Below, piece by piece: positions 52,274 through 60,926 of a DNA stretch of 64,000 bases; positions within the stretch are counted from its first letter, which is position 1, and each line of letters opens with the position of its first letter. The position numbers and the translations under genes were made by a program. The stretch is from positions 124,001-188,000 of the forward strand of contig NZ_JAMXFC010000005.1 of the NCBI RefSeq assembly GCF_025370755.1, read 5' to 3'. Source of the DNA: Laspinema sp. D2d. GTDB taxonomy: Bacteria > Cyanobacteriota > Cyanobacteriia > Cyanobacteriales > Laspinemataceae. The notes beneath the pieces are model-generated. The model made no database searches. It was given only the letters and a program-made list of their open reading frames with translations, and was not told the origin of the DNA.

Positions 52274-53944
52274 TTAAATACCATGACTTTTTCCGATGAC
52301 CCAGTGACGGCGGAAAAAGCGCGCTAGGGAGGACTCTTCTAAGGATAAATAGATAGGTCGGCCGTGGGGACAGGTGCGGGGGTTACGGGTGCGTTGCCAG
52401 CGGTCTAAAATATCCTGCATTTGGGGTAAAGTGAGAGGGGTTCCGTTACGGATGGCGCTACGGCAGGCGGTGGCGACTTGTGCTTGTTGTAAGTCTCCTC
52501 CTAAGCTCAGTTCTATGAGGGCGTCGGCACAATCGTCCCGTTCTGCTAACAGTTCGGGGAGGGTGCGAACGGCCCATAATTCGCTGCCAAAGGGTTGGAT
52601 ATCAAGTCCGAGGCGGTTGAGTTGTTCGAGTTGGGCGGGGGTGAGTTGATTGAGGACGATCGCGGGTTCGATAGGGACAAGTTGCCAACGATCGCAGAGT
52701 TGTTCGTATAAAATGCGCTCATGAGCGATATGTTGTTCCACTAACCATAATCCGTTAGGATGTTCCGCAACGATATACATTTGGCTGACTTGGGCGACAG
52801 CGCGTAAGTGCAGGGGTTGCGCCCGACTGCCTGATTGGGAATTCTCCTCGGGGTTCGGGTTGACGTGATATGCGCCTTTTTCTTCGGACGCTTTCAAGAG
52901 TTGGGTGACGCGGTGTTGTGCGGCGTCGGGGGTGGTTTCTGGATTTAACTGCAACCCTTGGGCGATCGCCTCCTTAATTCGTTCTTGCCATTGGTTGATA
53001 TTCTTGAGATAAATTTCAGCTTTCGCCGGATGCCGGTTCCAGTCGATTTGTTCCGGGGAAATTCGCAGATGCAGCAAGCAAACGGGGTATCGATCGCGCG
53101 GTAAGGTTCGGGCAAATCCAGCAATTATGGTTTGTTCCAATTCCGGCGATCGCACACAGCGTCCGTTTACCGCCACCTTGATCCAATCAGGACGTTGGCG
53201 ATGACAGCGATCGGGTAATCCCAACACCAGGGAGATGGATTCTGCCTCACTCACCGATAGGGTTAACGCTTCTAAATCCCCACCTTTGACCCCGCGCAAA
53301 ATTTGGGGCAAAATTTGCTGCGCACTTTGTCCGGGGGTAATTTTAAACCAAGGGCGATCGTCTTGTTCCACCTGCCACAGCACATGAGGATGGCATAAGG
53401 CGATGTGCTGAATCATCTGCTGGATATTTTTAACTTGTTGGGAAACATTGGGCAACCCCTGACGCCGGGGTTTCCAGCGTTCAAATAGATCACAGACGGT
53501 TACAATTGTTCCCGGGGCGATCGCCGTGGGTTGGACTTGTACTGCTTCACCTTGAGAATTATATTTCGCACACCATCCCTCACCTTCTGCGACTCGACTC
53601 CTAATTTCTAACTGGGACAACTGTGCCAAACTATGCAGGGCCTCACCTCTAAATCCTAAACTGGTAATGTTCCATAAGTCGTAAACATTGTGAATTTTGC
53701 TGGTACTGTGGGCAGTTGCCGCCTGTTGCAAATTCTGCACATCCATCCCACATCCATTGTCCGCCACCCGCACCCGCCAGAGTTGGGGCCACACTGATAC
53801 CGAAATCCTCGTTGCACCGGCATCTAGGGCATTTTCTACCAATTCCCGCAAAACTGCCGCCAGAGAGTCGATCACTTCTCCAGCGGCGATCAGATGTACG
53901 ACATCTGGGGGTAGGGTTTGAATAATCCGTAACCCGTTTGGCAT
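52274..53944 (-). CDS. mutL: DNA mismatch repair protein MutL
   Basis: MutL couples mismatch recognition to strand removal. From ATG 53944 (MPNGLRIIQTLP) it has 556 residues; GTG 53998 is a possible upstream start. N-terminal GHKL ATPase: AAGEVIDS, RELVENALDAGATRI, VADNGCGM and GFRGEALHSLAQL. C-terminal endonuclease-type motifs are present: VEQHIAHERILYE (DQHAxxExxxE with the first Asp replaced by Glu) and TCPHGRP (CPHGRP). This fits a latent metal-dependent nicking MutL, as in bacteria lacking MutH. The Asp-to-Glu change is common in cyanobacterial MutL, in my recollection. Confidence 0.97.
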   Translation of the reverse strand: MPNGLRIIQTLPPDVVHLIAAGEVIDSLAAVLRELVENALDAGATRISVSVWPQLWRVRVADNGCGMDVQNLQQAATAHSTSKIHNVYDLWNITSLGFRGEALHSLAQLSQLEIRSRVAEGEGWCAKYNSQGEAVQVQPTAIAPGTIVTVCDLFERWKPRRQGLPNVSQQVKNIQQMIQHIALCHPHVLWQVEQDDRPWFKITPGQSAQQILPQILRGVKGGDLEALTLSVSEAESISLVLGLPDRCHRQRPDWIKVAVNGRCVRSPELEQTIIAGFARTLPRDRYPVCLLHLRISPEQIDWNRHPAKAEIYLKNINQWQERIKEAIAQGLQLNPETTPDAAQHRVTQLLKASEEKGAYHVNPNPEENSQSGSRAQPLHLRAVAQVSQMYIVAEHPNGLWLVEQHIAHERILYEQLCDRWQLVPIEPAIVLNQLTPAQLEQLNRLGLDIQPFGSELWAVRTLPELLAERDDCADALIELSLGGDLQQAQVATACRSAIRNGTPLTLPQMQDILDRWQRTRNPRTCPHGRPIYLSLEESSLARFFRRHWVIGKSHGI

Positions 53945-53998
53945 TTCGTTCCTAGAATTGGGTGGTAACAGAACTTCGTTCACTTCCGTTGGGGTCAC

Positions 53999-54338
53999 TC
54001 CTCAAGCCGACTAATCGGTTCCTATGGTATCAGAAATCGGGGACAATGAGGGGGATAGCCTTTCCTGGACTCATCGGGTACAGATGCGATGAAGAAGGGG
54101 TTGGCGGGGGCAAAAAAAATGTACAGGATCACTAGGGAACCGCTCTATTCACAATGGGGACTTCCAGAAACGGGATTCTGACTTCACGAACGAGTAGGTA
54201 ACCTTGTAAACTCGTAAATTTTACCTTAATCGTAGCCACAAGCATAAACTATTGTTGCTAAATTCAACGGTTTCTGGAACTCAGTGCTTTAATAGAAGTC
54301 ATCCTAGCGAATATAAAACACTTCTGGACCCATCACCG
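53999..54338. other. Divergent spacer mutL / S8 protease
   Basis: About 340 bases. It contains the inverted TATAGCGGTTC-type repeat at 54117-54147 and the potential leader of the protease. No other structure is clear. Confidence 0.45.
54117..54147 (-). repeat. TATAGCGGTTC repeat terminus, inverted
   Basis: On the minus strand it reads AGAGCGGTTCCCTAG then GATCCTGTACATTTT, matching 35887-35919 over about 30 bases. It is a single end of the same dispersed element. Confidence 0.6.
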
Positions 54339-57300
54339 ATGTCTTTAGAATTATTTGATGCTAGTTATTACCTTGCTGCCAATCCGGATTTGGCTGCTGT
54401 TGGAATTGTCAGCCCAGACCGACTGTACCGACATTTTCAAACCTCGGGTTTAGAGGAAGGACGGCCTTTTTCACCGTTTGTAAATCTAAATTATTATCGA
54501 GAACAAAATCCTGAATTAGCCTTTGCAGGACTTACCTCTAACAGCCAAATTTTAAAACATCTGGAAGGGTGGGGGATTGCGGAGGGGCGGAGTTTCTCCC
54601 CTTTGTTTGATCTCAAGTATTATGTGAATGCAAATCCGGGCCTTGCCTCAGTATTTGCAGGCAACCTGGAAGGAGCATTTCAACACTTTTTAACCCGAGG
54701 ATTTGCTGAAAATCGCCGATTTTCCCAATTTGTTGATTTGGACTACTACTTAGCGGTTAATCCGGATTTAGAGCAAGCGTTAGGAGGCGATCGCCGTGCG
54801 GCATTTTACCATTTGGTGAATACCGGGATTGCCGAAGGACGCCGATACTTGCCGGGAGATATCGGGGTCATCAATTCGTCTCACACTGTGGGGTCTGATC
54901 CGAACACCCGTCCTGTTGTCACGTCCCTGGATACGGAAGACTACTATAAGTTTCGTCTCGATACTTTTAGTGATATCAGCGTCAAATTGGACGGCAACGA
55001 TGCCTCAGCGAACATTGACTTAATTCGGGACCTGAATAATAATGGGATTCCGGATGACGCTGAAGTACAAGCGGCGATCGCTGCGGAAAAAGCTCCTGTC
55101 TCACAACTTGATCGCTTTGCCACAGCACCGGGAACCTATTTTGTAAAAGTGTCTGAATCTGAGGGAGATACGGCTTACCAAATTAACGTCTCTGCCATTC
55201 CCTCAAGTCGCCTCTTGCAGGCCAATCCTGATAATACTTTAAATGAGGCATTATGGATTGGAGATTTAACTCGTCCTCAAGCCCATAAAGGGTTTATTGG
55301 CACTCAAAATTACCATGATTTTTATCAATTTACCGTTAATTCTACCAGCGATTTACGGCTCTCTTTGGAGAATTTAAGCGCTAATCTCCAAATTCAAGTA
55401 ATTCAAGACCGCAATGCGAATGGTATTATTGATAATGGAGAAATTGTTTCAACCCAAACTAATAATACTCGCAACCTGATTGATTTAAACGGGGATGGAG
55501 AAATTGACTTCATGGAGTATCTCAATTCCTTCCGACCCGTAGAAGAACCCGAACCCTATCCGGCCACAGTTTACCTCTCTGGGTTACTACCAGGAACCTA
55601 CTTTGCCCGAGTTGTTCAGGTTGATAATGAGACACCTTACGATTTGATGATCGAGTCTATTCCATCGGGAGTACCCGCATCCGGTGCAAGAAATACCGAA
55701 CCCATTAGTTTCGGACAGATTGGGGTATTACGCGATCGCTTTGAAGTGGCTGATTTTATTGGCGAAGCTAACCCTTACGACTTTTATCAATTCGAGGTCA
55801 ATCAGACTCGAAATATTGATATCAAATTGCAAAGTTTAGAACAGCCTGCGGATTTGTTCTTGATGCAGGATATCAATAATGATGGTGTTTTTACCTTCCA
55901 GGAATTTATCGCTTATCCCCAACAAGAACCCACATTCAGCCCACAAATTAATCGGGTACTGGGACAAGGAACTTATTTCCTGGGGGTGGTTAAAGTTGGC
56001 GGAAATACACCCTATTTCCTCACCATCGATCAAACGGCTCCCAACCTACCCTCTTCCGGCGCGGGAAATACCTTGGGGACTGCCGCCGATATAGGACTAT
56101 TATCCGAGGTGCAAATCCCCAGTGATTTTTTGGAAAGCACGAACCCCGAAGACTACTATAAATTTACGCTGGATTCTTTTAAAGAAGTCCAAATTTCTCT
56201 GTATGAACTCAGTGGAAATGCTCAACTTTCTTTGATTGAAGATATCAATGTAAATGGGGTCATTGACCCCGATGAAGTCATTGTTTCCTCGGAATCTCAG
56301 GGTGCCTCTCAAGAAAAAATTGAACGGATTTTGAATCCGGGAACCTATTTTGTCCGGGCCAATACTATTCAAGGAGATAGCACTTATAATCTTTGGTTAG
56401 AAGCTAAAGTTCCAGAACTTTTCCCCAATGGAGGGGGGAGTAATGTCGCGGAAGCCTTTAATTTTGGGTTGCTCGATCGCGTGCAGCGCACATCAGGAAT
56501 TATTGGCACCGAAAATCCCAATGATTTTTACCAATTCCAACTTGATCGCCCTAAAACCATCAGCCTATTTGTAGATGGGTTAAGTGATAATGCCGATTTG
56601 TATTTAGTGCAAGACCGGAATTTTAATCAAGTTATTGAACCCGAAGAAGTGGTTGCCCTTTCCACTCAAAAAGGTTCTACATTAGAACAAATTCACCTCA
56701 CCCTCGATCCAGGAAACTATCAAATTTTAGTCTCCCAAGTGGGGGGTCCAACGGCCTATGATTTGAGTATTTCTCCACAGCTTTTTAATCGCTCATCGGG
56801 CTATGGAATGGTGAATGCAGCAGCCGCAGTGGCAGCAGCGATCGGGACTGAACCCTTCGTTGCCGCACCGACACAGGTGGGGTCGAATTGGGTTCCCGAT
56901 ATGGTGAATGCACCGGCTGTCTGGAATCAAGGTTATACAGGTGAAGGGGTGATTGTTGCCGTTATTGATGGTTATTTAGACTATACTCACCCTCAGTTAG
57001 CAGGCCGGATTTGGACCAACCCCAATGAAATCAACGGCAATGGGATTGATGATGAGGGCAATGGATTTGTTGATGATATCATCGGCTGGAATTTCTTGGA
57101 AGGCAGTAATCAGATTAATCGCATCGATCCTTTAGAGGGTCATGCCAGTCATGTTGCGGGAATTATTGCGGGTAATAACAATGGCATTGGGAATACGGGA
57201 ATTGCTCCGAATGCCGTGATTATGCCCGTCCCTGTCATTGGGGCATTTACGGGAAAAGAAGAACAAATTGCTGATGGAGTTCGCTATGCTGTGGATAATG

Positions 57301-57788
57301 GCGCGAGGGTGATTAACTTGAGTTTGGGCGGTGGGACTGTGAATAATATCCTGAAAGATGCCCTCATTTATGCGCGAGAAAAAGGAGCCGTTATTGTCTC
57401 CGCCTCGGGAAATGATGGACTTAACTCGCTTGGAGGAGATCAACGGTTTAGTTCAGTCCGATATCCCGCCGCTTATGCATCAGAATTCGGGATTGCCGTG
57501 GGTGCAGTGAATCGCGATCGCCAGATTGCTGACTTTACCAACCGTGCAGGTACTGACCTCCTTAATTATGTGGTTGCACCGGGCGAAGATGTCTATTCCT
57601 CGGTGCCCATTAATACCTATGATTTCTGGAAAGGAACCTCAATGGCGGCTCCCGTTGTCAGCGGTGTAGCGGCACTCATGCTGAGTGCTAATCCCAATTT
57701 AACTCCCGAACAAGTTGAGCAAATTATTACCGGAACTGCCAATCCTAATGGTATTATTGAAGATGGGGTCTTCGATATCTTGGGTTAA
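54339..57788 (+). CDS. Large S8 subtilisin-like protease with N-terminal repeats and PPC/EF-hand domains
   Basis: An 1149-residue secreted or surface protease-like protein. I choose ATG 54339 (MSLELFDASYYLA) because the TTG at 54252 adds a segment of odd composition. Residues ~1-190: four ~50-residue repeats of the type YYLAANPDLA...HF...GLEEGRPFSP. Residues ~200-830: five to six pre-peptidase C-terminal (PPC)-like beta domains, each with a calcium-loop motif such as DLNNNGIPDDAE, DRNANGIIDNGE, DINNDGVFTFQE or DINVNGVIDPDE. Residues ~860-1149: subtilase domain with Asp877 (VAVIDGYLDYTHPQ), His938 (GHASHVAGIIAG) and Ser1101 (GTSMAAPVVSG), all of the triad. Usually PPC follows the protease; here the order is reversed. 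There is no N-terminal signal, so export may need a non-classical route. Confidence 0.9.
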   Translation: MSLELFDASYYLAANPDLAAVGIVSPDRLYRHFQTSGLEEGRPFSPFVNLNYYREQNPELAFAGLTSNSQILKHLEGWGIAEGRSFSPLFDLKYYVNANPGLASVFAGNLEGAFQHFLTRGFAENRRFSQFVDLDYYLAVNPDLEQALGGDRRAAFYHLVNTGIAEGRRYLPGDIGVINSSHTVGSDPNTRPVVTSLDTEDYYKFRLDTFSDISVKLDGNDASANIDLIRDLNNNGIPDDAEVQAAIAAEKAPVSQLDRFATAPGTYFVKVSESEGDTAYQINVSAIPSSRLLQANPDNTLNEALWIGDLTRPQAHKGFIGTQNYHDFYQFTVNSTSDLRLSLENLSANLQIQVIQDRNANGIIDNGEIVSTQTNNTRNLIDLNGDGEIDFMEYLNSFRPVEEPEPYPATVYLSGLLPGTYFARVVQVDNETPYDLMIESIPSGVPASGARNTEPISFGQIGVLRDRFEVADFIGEANPYDFYQFEVNQTRNIDIKLQSLEQPADLFLMQDINNDGVFTFQEFIAYPQQEPTFSPQINRVLGQGTYFLGVVKVGGNTPYFLTIDQTAPNLPSSGAGNTLGTAADIGLLSEVQIPSDFLESTNPEDYYKFTLDSFKEVQISLYELSGNAQLSLIEDINVNGVIDPDEVIVSSESQGASQEKIERILNPGTYFVRANTIQGDSTYNLWLEAKVPELFPNGGGSNVAEAFNFGLLDRVQRTSGIIGTENPNDFYQFQLDRPKTISLFVDGLSDNADLYLVQDRNFNQVIEPEEVVALSTQKGSTLEQIHLTLDPGNYQILVSQVGGPTAYDLSISPQLFNRSSGYGMVNAAAAVAAAIGTEPFVAAPTQVGSNWVPDMVNAPAVWNQGYTGEGVIVAVIDGYLDYTHPQLAGRIWTNPNEINGNGIDDEGNGFVDDIIGWNFLEGSNQINRIDPLEGHASHVAGIIAGNNNGIGNTGIAPNAVIMPVPVIGAFTGKEEQIADGVRYAVDNGARVINLSLGGGTVNNILKDALIYAREKGAVIVSASGNDGLNSLGGDQRFSSVRYPAAYASEFGIAVGAVNRDRQIADFTNRAGTDLLNYVVAPGEDVYSSVPINTYDFWKGTSMAAPVVSGVAALMLSANPNLTPEQVEQIITGTANPNGIIEDGVFDILG

Positions 57789-57796
57789 TTTAAAAT

Positions 57797-57862
57797 CAAC
57801 CGGATAGGGACATGGCACAGCCATGTCATAATTGAGATAGAAAACTTCCTCTCATCCGGTTG
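57797..57862 (+). terminator. Nested hairpins after the protease gene
   Basis: An outer pair CAACCGGAT (57797-57805) / ATCCGGTTG (57854-57862) encloses an inner stem GACATGGC-ACA-GCCATGTC (57809-57827). It starts 9 bases after the stop. There is no strong T-run, so it may serve as a stabilising 3' structure rather than a full terminator. Confidence 0.6.
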
Positions 57863-57943
57863 AACTTTCAATTCCTCTAAAAACTAGGAAGAGTAAAAAA
57901 AAGCTAAATCACGCGGTAAGATAGCGAATCGGGCAGGAGGGGG

Positions 57944-57982
57944 AGCATCTTGCTCCCTTATTAGACTAGGAAGCAAGATGCT
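57944..57982. repeat. Long inverted repeat AGCATCTTGCT
   Basis: AGCATCTTGCT (57944-57954) and AGCAAGATGCT (57972-57982) are exact 11-bp complements around a 17-base loop. It lies in the spacer ahead of the SH3 protein gene. Related GGGAGCATCTTGCTCCC motifs are typical intergenic repeats in this group of cyanobacteria. Confidence 0.75.
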
Positions 57983-58033
57983 TATACTTATGAATTTTCT
58001 GACAATCTTGATTGACACGGGCTATCTCTGGCT

Positions 58034-58076
58034 CACAGAATCTGCCCAGTTTCATCAAACAACATCAGATTCTGTG
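58034..58076 (+). promoter_or_regulatory. Inverted repeat upstream of the SH3-domain gene
   Basis: CACAGAATCTG (58034-58044) and CAGATTCTGTG (58066-58076) are perfect 11-bp arms with a 21-base spacer, ending 29 bases before the ATG at 58106. Position between promoter and TAGGAG ribosome site suggests an operator or leader hairpin. Confidence 0.55.
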
Positions 58077-58105
58077 CTCTCACCGAATTCTATAGGAGTG
58101 TAGAA

Positions 58106-58630
58106 ATGAAACGCAATGTTGTGGTTTTTTCTGTCTTGAGCTTCTTGACAATTTTGGCGCTTGTGCCGTTGAGTTGGGCACAATCGGATCAGAATATTGA
58201 TCCGCGCTGCCGGACCTGGTATCGTCGGGTGACGACGGAAGGGGGTGTACTCAATGTGCGAGAGAATACCGATCGGACTTCAAAAATCCGGGGAACAGTT
58301 CCGAATGGTACGGTGGTATTATTTAATACAGGCGATCGCACGGGAAATTGGTCGGAAATAACTGTACCAGGCGGGTTGACAGGGTGGGTCGCCGATCGCT
58401 TTCTCACCTACCATCATTACGGGAACACGCAGTTTACAGGGACAATGCAGGTCAAAACCTTAGAAGGGGGACCCGTTAACTTGCGATCGCCCAGTGGAGA
58501 AGTGATGGGTCGTGTCCCGAACGGAACCCTTGTAACTGCCGAGAATCATACCGTAGGCTATTTTGCCAATGTCATCACTCCCGAGGGTCGCCGGGGTCAA
58601 ATCGTGACTCAATTTTTAATCTGCAATTAG
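58106..58630 (+). CDS. Exported SH3-domain protein
   Basis: A 174-residue secreted or periplasmic protein. Signal peptide VVVFSVLSFLTILALVPLSWA with a cleavage site after AQ or SWA. Two bacterial SH3-type repeats follow: GGVLNVRENTDRTSKIRGTVPNGT with WSEITVPGGLTGWVADRFL, and GGPVNLRSPSGEVMGRVPNGTLV ending GRRGQIVTQFLICN. Such SH3 modules bind peptidoglycan or other cell-wall polymers. The flanking Cys residues (DPRC near the start, FLICN at the end) may form a disulfide. A TAGGAG ribosome site is six bases upstream. No catalytic domain is present. Confidence 0.93.
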   Translation: MKRNVVVFSVLSFLTILALVPLSWAQSDQNIDPRCRTWYRRVTTEGGVLNVRENTDRTSKIRGTVPNGTVVLFNTGDRTGNWSEITVPGGLTGWVADRFLTYHHYGNTQFTGTMQVKTLEGGPVNLRSPSGEVMGRVPNGTLVTAENHTVGYFANVITPEGRRGQIVTQFLICN

Positions 58631-58731
58631 CCAGTCCTCCAGACACCGGATCTCAAAACGGTGAAACCCTGAATTCCTCCCGACCAAATTGCACTAAAAT
58701 TCAGGTAAAAACCTCAATGGAGACGGATACA

Positions 58732-58929
58732 ATGGGACGAAACGCTAAACTTAAAAAAATCAGACGGGAAGCGCCACCCTCAGACGCAGCACCCCCGGTT
58801 CAACCCGAGGAACCGACTAATTTTGTGCGAGAAATGGACCATCAGGGTTATCACTTGAAACAAATGATCCCTGCACCGGATATCCCGGAATCCCAAATGG
58901 AGCCCAAAGCACAAAACCCCAGATTGTAG
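58732..58929 (+). CDS. Small hypothetical protein
   Basis: A 65-residue polar, proline-rich protein. The ATG at 58732 (MGRNAKLKKIRREAPPSDA) is chosen over 58717 because it gives a typical basic, SRP-like MGRNxKLKK start seen in small cyanobacterial proteins. The remainder (PPVQPEEPTNFVREMDHQGYH) is likely unstructured. Unknown function. Coding reality is moderately supported by the run of a single frame with favourable composition. Confidence 0.55.
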   Translation: MGRNAKLKKIRREAPPSDAAPPVQPEEPTNFVREMDHQGYHLKQMIPAPDIPESQMEPKAQNPRL

Positions 58930-59246
58930 CCTCCCCTTTGGATGAAGAGTGGAGTTATCGGGTGGGTGAAAGTTCCGGGGTGACTCAGCGATCGCCAGCT
59001 AGGGGGTTTCTGACTCAGTTTTCTCATGCTTGAATCCCTGAATCCCTATCTGGCGGTGGAATACCCGGTTCAAAGAGGAGGTCCTTTGGAGCAAACAGTT
59101 GGCTCTGGGTGCTCTTAAACTCTACAATCAAGAAAGGAATCGCGCTCCCAGCTACGAGGACAGTGGCTCACCGTTCCTTGTAGGGCAGGCGATCGCGACC
59201 TGACCCCACTCTCGGGTTTTTCTGCCGCACGATTTAAGGTTTGATT
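58930..59246. other. Spacer, no structure recognised
   Basis: About 320 bases between two small genes. It has HIP1-like sites and some pyrimidine-rich stretches but no hairpin longer than six bases, no repeat family member and no coding frame that I can support. Confidence 0.4.
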
Positions 59247-59612
59247 ATGTTGGAAATGCTCCTATTAGATATCTTCGTTATTCTTGCCGTTCTCTGGTTC
59301 ATTGCGGATCCGAACAAGCCCAAACCTGTGATGCGTCGTCCGAAAAAAATGCCCTCCCTTCGACGTACCCCATTGGTTTCTTCAGGGCCCTCCTATGTTG
59401 AACCTAAAAAAATGACTGCCGAACTGATGCCGCAAGTCTCGGAGTGGCGATCGCCTGAATCCGTCATTCCCCATCAAGAATCCACGGGATCCGAGTTGGT
59501 CACCCCCAGCGCACCACCTTTGGAAAAAAAATCCGTGCGCAATCAGAGCAAACAGGTGAACACTCAGCCGATGTCTGGGGAAGCTCAATGGGGTTCAGTT
59601 TCCACCAAGTAA
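59247..59612 (+). CDS. Hypothetical membrane-anchored protein
   Basis: A 121-residue protein from ATG 59247 (MLEMLLLDIFVILAVLWFIA). A single N-terminal membrane helix is followed by a polar, basic, proline-containing tail (NKPKPVMRRPKKMPSLRR and later serine-rich parts), probably flexible and cytosolic or lumenal. No family is recognised. Confidence 0.6.
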   Translation: MLEMLLLDIFVILAVLWFIADPNKPKPVMRRPKKMPSLRRTPLVSSGPSYVEPKKMTAELMPQVSEWRSPESVIPHQESTGSELVTPSAPPLEKKSVRNQSKQVNTQPMSGEAQWGSVSTK

Positions 59613-59676
59613 CGCCTGCGACTTAGCCCTATCCACCCAGGGCGATCGGCCCATCCCCAAATTCAACCTTAAATCC

Positions 59677-60186
59677 ATGAGTGAATCCTTTCTGGTTAAT
59701 CTTAAAGAAGCCTTCCTGAATGCACCGGGGTTTTGGGAAGGCAGTCTTTCCGAAAAATCAGGTAACTGGTGCAAGCGAATTGAGGGAGTCGATACCACAG
59801 TGACGGATGGGTATTCGATTCTGGGTGATTTTGTCAGTAACCTCAGCGTCCAAACCTTTCAACAACCCGGACTCTATCTCCATTGCGAGAAAAAAGGCAG
59901 CAAAAAAGCGACTCAGAAGCGGTTGTACAGTTTATTTGTACTCGAACCCAATGGCACAGTCCAAATTATCAAAGAATACCGGAGTTCGAGTAAAGATTGG
60001 GCAGTGGAATTATGGCCGGATATTGAAGCCTTTCTGGCCTTGCAAACCGATGGGGTAGAACAACGACGACAGCAACTGCTTTCAGAAATCGAATCCTTGG
60101 AGTTTCAACTCTCTCAGCGTCGCGCTCAATTAGCTGCTTTGGAGTTTTCTGACCTCTTTTCCTCCTCTACTGTACCCCCGGACTAA
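59677..60186 (+). CDS. Hypothetical soluble protein with C-terminal coiled coil
   Basis: A 169-residue protein. N-terminal helix LVNLKEAFLNAPGFWEGSL, a central beta-rich part (GLYLHCEKKGSKKATQKRLYS and VQIIKEYRSSSKDWAVELWP) and a C-terminal helix VEQRRQQLLSEIESLEFQLSQRR (here in shorter quotation LSEIESLEFQLSQRR) that looks like a coiled coil. No recognised function. It follows the preceding gene by 64 bases and may share its transcript. Confidence 0.7.
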   Translation: MSESFLVNLKEAFLNAPGFWEGSLSEKSGNWCKRIEGVDTTVTDGYSILGDFVSNLSVQTFQQPGLYLHCEKKGSKKATQKRLYSLFVLEPNGTVQIIKEYRSSSKDWAVELWPDIEAFLALQTDGVEQRRQQLLSEIESLEFQLSQRRAQLAALEFSDLFSSSTVPPD

Positions 60187-60257
60187 CTTTCTCGCTAATC
60201 CGTTAAATGATTAGACTGCTCGCAAAATAACAGATTGATCCCTCTTTGTCTCCGGTC

Positions 60258-60562
60258 GATCCCCCTCTTACAAGAGTAGGTTTTTTACGCTCAGGGAGAT
60301 TGCCTTAGATTAACTGCACATCCGGTCCCCTCCCCTTGGCAAGGGGAGGGTTAGGGTGGGGTCCTCTTCATCTGGCGATCGCCACGTCACGAAGAAAGAG
60401 GTTGGCACCCGGCTCCATACAGGTGCGATCGCCTCCTTATGAGTGACGCGCAAGGGGCGCAAGCCACGTCAGAGAGGACCCCACCCTAACCCTCCCCTTG
60501 CCAAGGGGAGGGGACCGGAGATGTAGTTAAGCGTAAAAAATCTACTCTTGTAAGGAGATCCC
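60258..60562. repeat. Nested inverted-repeat MITE-like element, copy 2
   Basis: The outer arms are CTTACAAGAGTAGG...TTTTTTACGCT (from 60258) and AGCGTAAAAAA...CTACTCTTGTAAGG (60531-60562), inverted. The inner arms are GGTCCCCTCCCCTTGGC with AGGGTTAGGGTGGGG, inverted at 60480-60530. The middle shares CTCCATACAGGTGC with copy 1 at 31028-31306. It is about 305 bp with no coding capacity, so likely a non-autonomous element. Intact arms suggest it is younger than copy 1. Confidence 0.88.
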
Positions 60563-60704
60563 CCTCCCGTCCCCCTTGGAAAGGGGGATGCCAAAGGAAT
60601 AAAGGTTTAGTGCTCATTCATCGGTGTTTTTAACCTGATTTGGGTTAAGTTTCCCGGGGCAGTTAACGAGATTTCGAGCTTTTCGGCGATTTTATAAATT
60701 TTTG

Positions 60705-60804
60705 TTAAAGAACTGTGGGGTTACACCCCTCATGGTTTAAGATAAGGTGCATTAGTAGATGCACCCTGATGGCTTCCCGTTCAACTTGAGCGGGATTTTT
60801 TTTT
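60705..60804 (+). ncRNA. Candidate small RNA with GTAGATGCACCCTG box (locus B)
   Basis: Three stem-loops follow one another: GGGGT-TAC-ACCCC (60717-60729), GGTGCAT-TAGTAG-ATGCACC (60746-60765), and a terminator CCCGTTCAA/CTTGAGCGGG (60776-60794) with nine T (60796-60804). A possible -10 TATAAA lies at 60693. The box GTAGATGCACCCTG (60755-60768) is shared with locus A at 40175. About 100 nt would be the transcript length. No plus-strand protein gene ends near enough to need this terminator. Confidence 0.6.
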
Positions 60805-60926
60805 GTCCAGGGAAATAAAAGCTCCAGGATTGAGAAGGGCGCAGGGACAATCCATCTGCAATCTTCAAAGCTCAAGACTCAATCCTGGGATGGTGATGAA
60901 GCTTAACCGAGTGCCTCCAAGGGGAG

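Larger units (their letters stand above)
60187..60926. other. Large spacer with MITE-like repeat and candidate small RNA
   Basis: About 740 bases. It holds copy 2 of the nested inverted-repeat element (60258-60562), a TTAACC/GGGTTAA hairpin (60630-60648), and the candidate small RNA with its terminator (about 60705-60804). No protein-coding frame is convincing. Confidence 0.6.

Noticed and set aside
57978-58103. 41-residue frame MLILMNFLTILIDTGYLW ending just before the SH3 gene
   Set aside because: It begins inside an inverted repeat and runs through the 11-bp palindrome; no ribosome site or other support.
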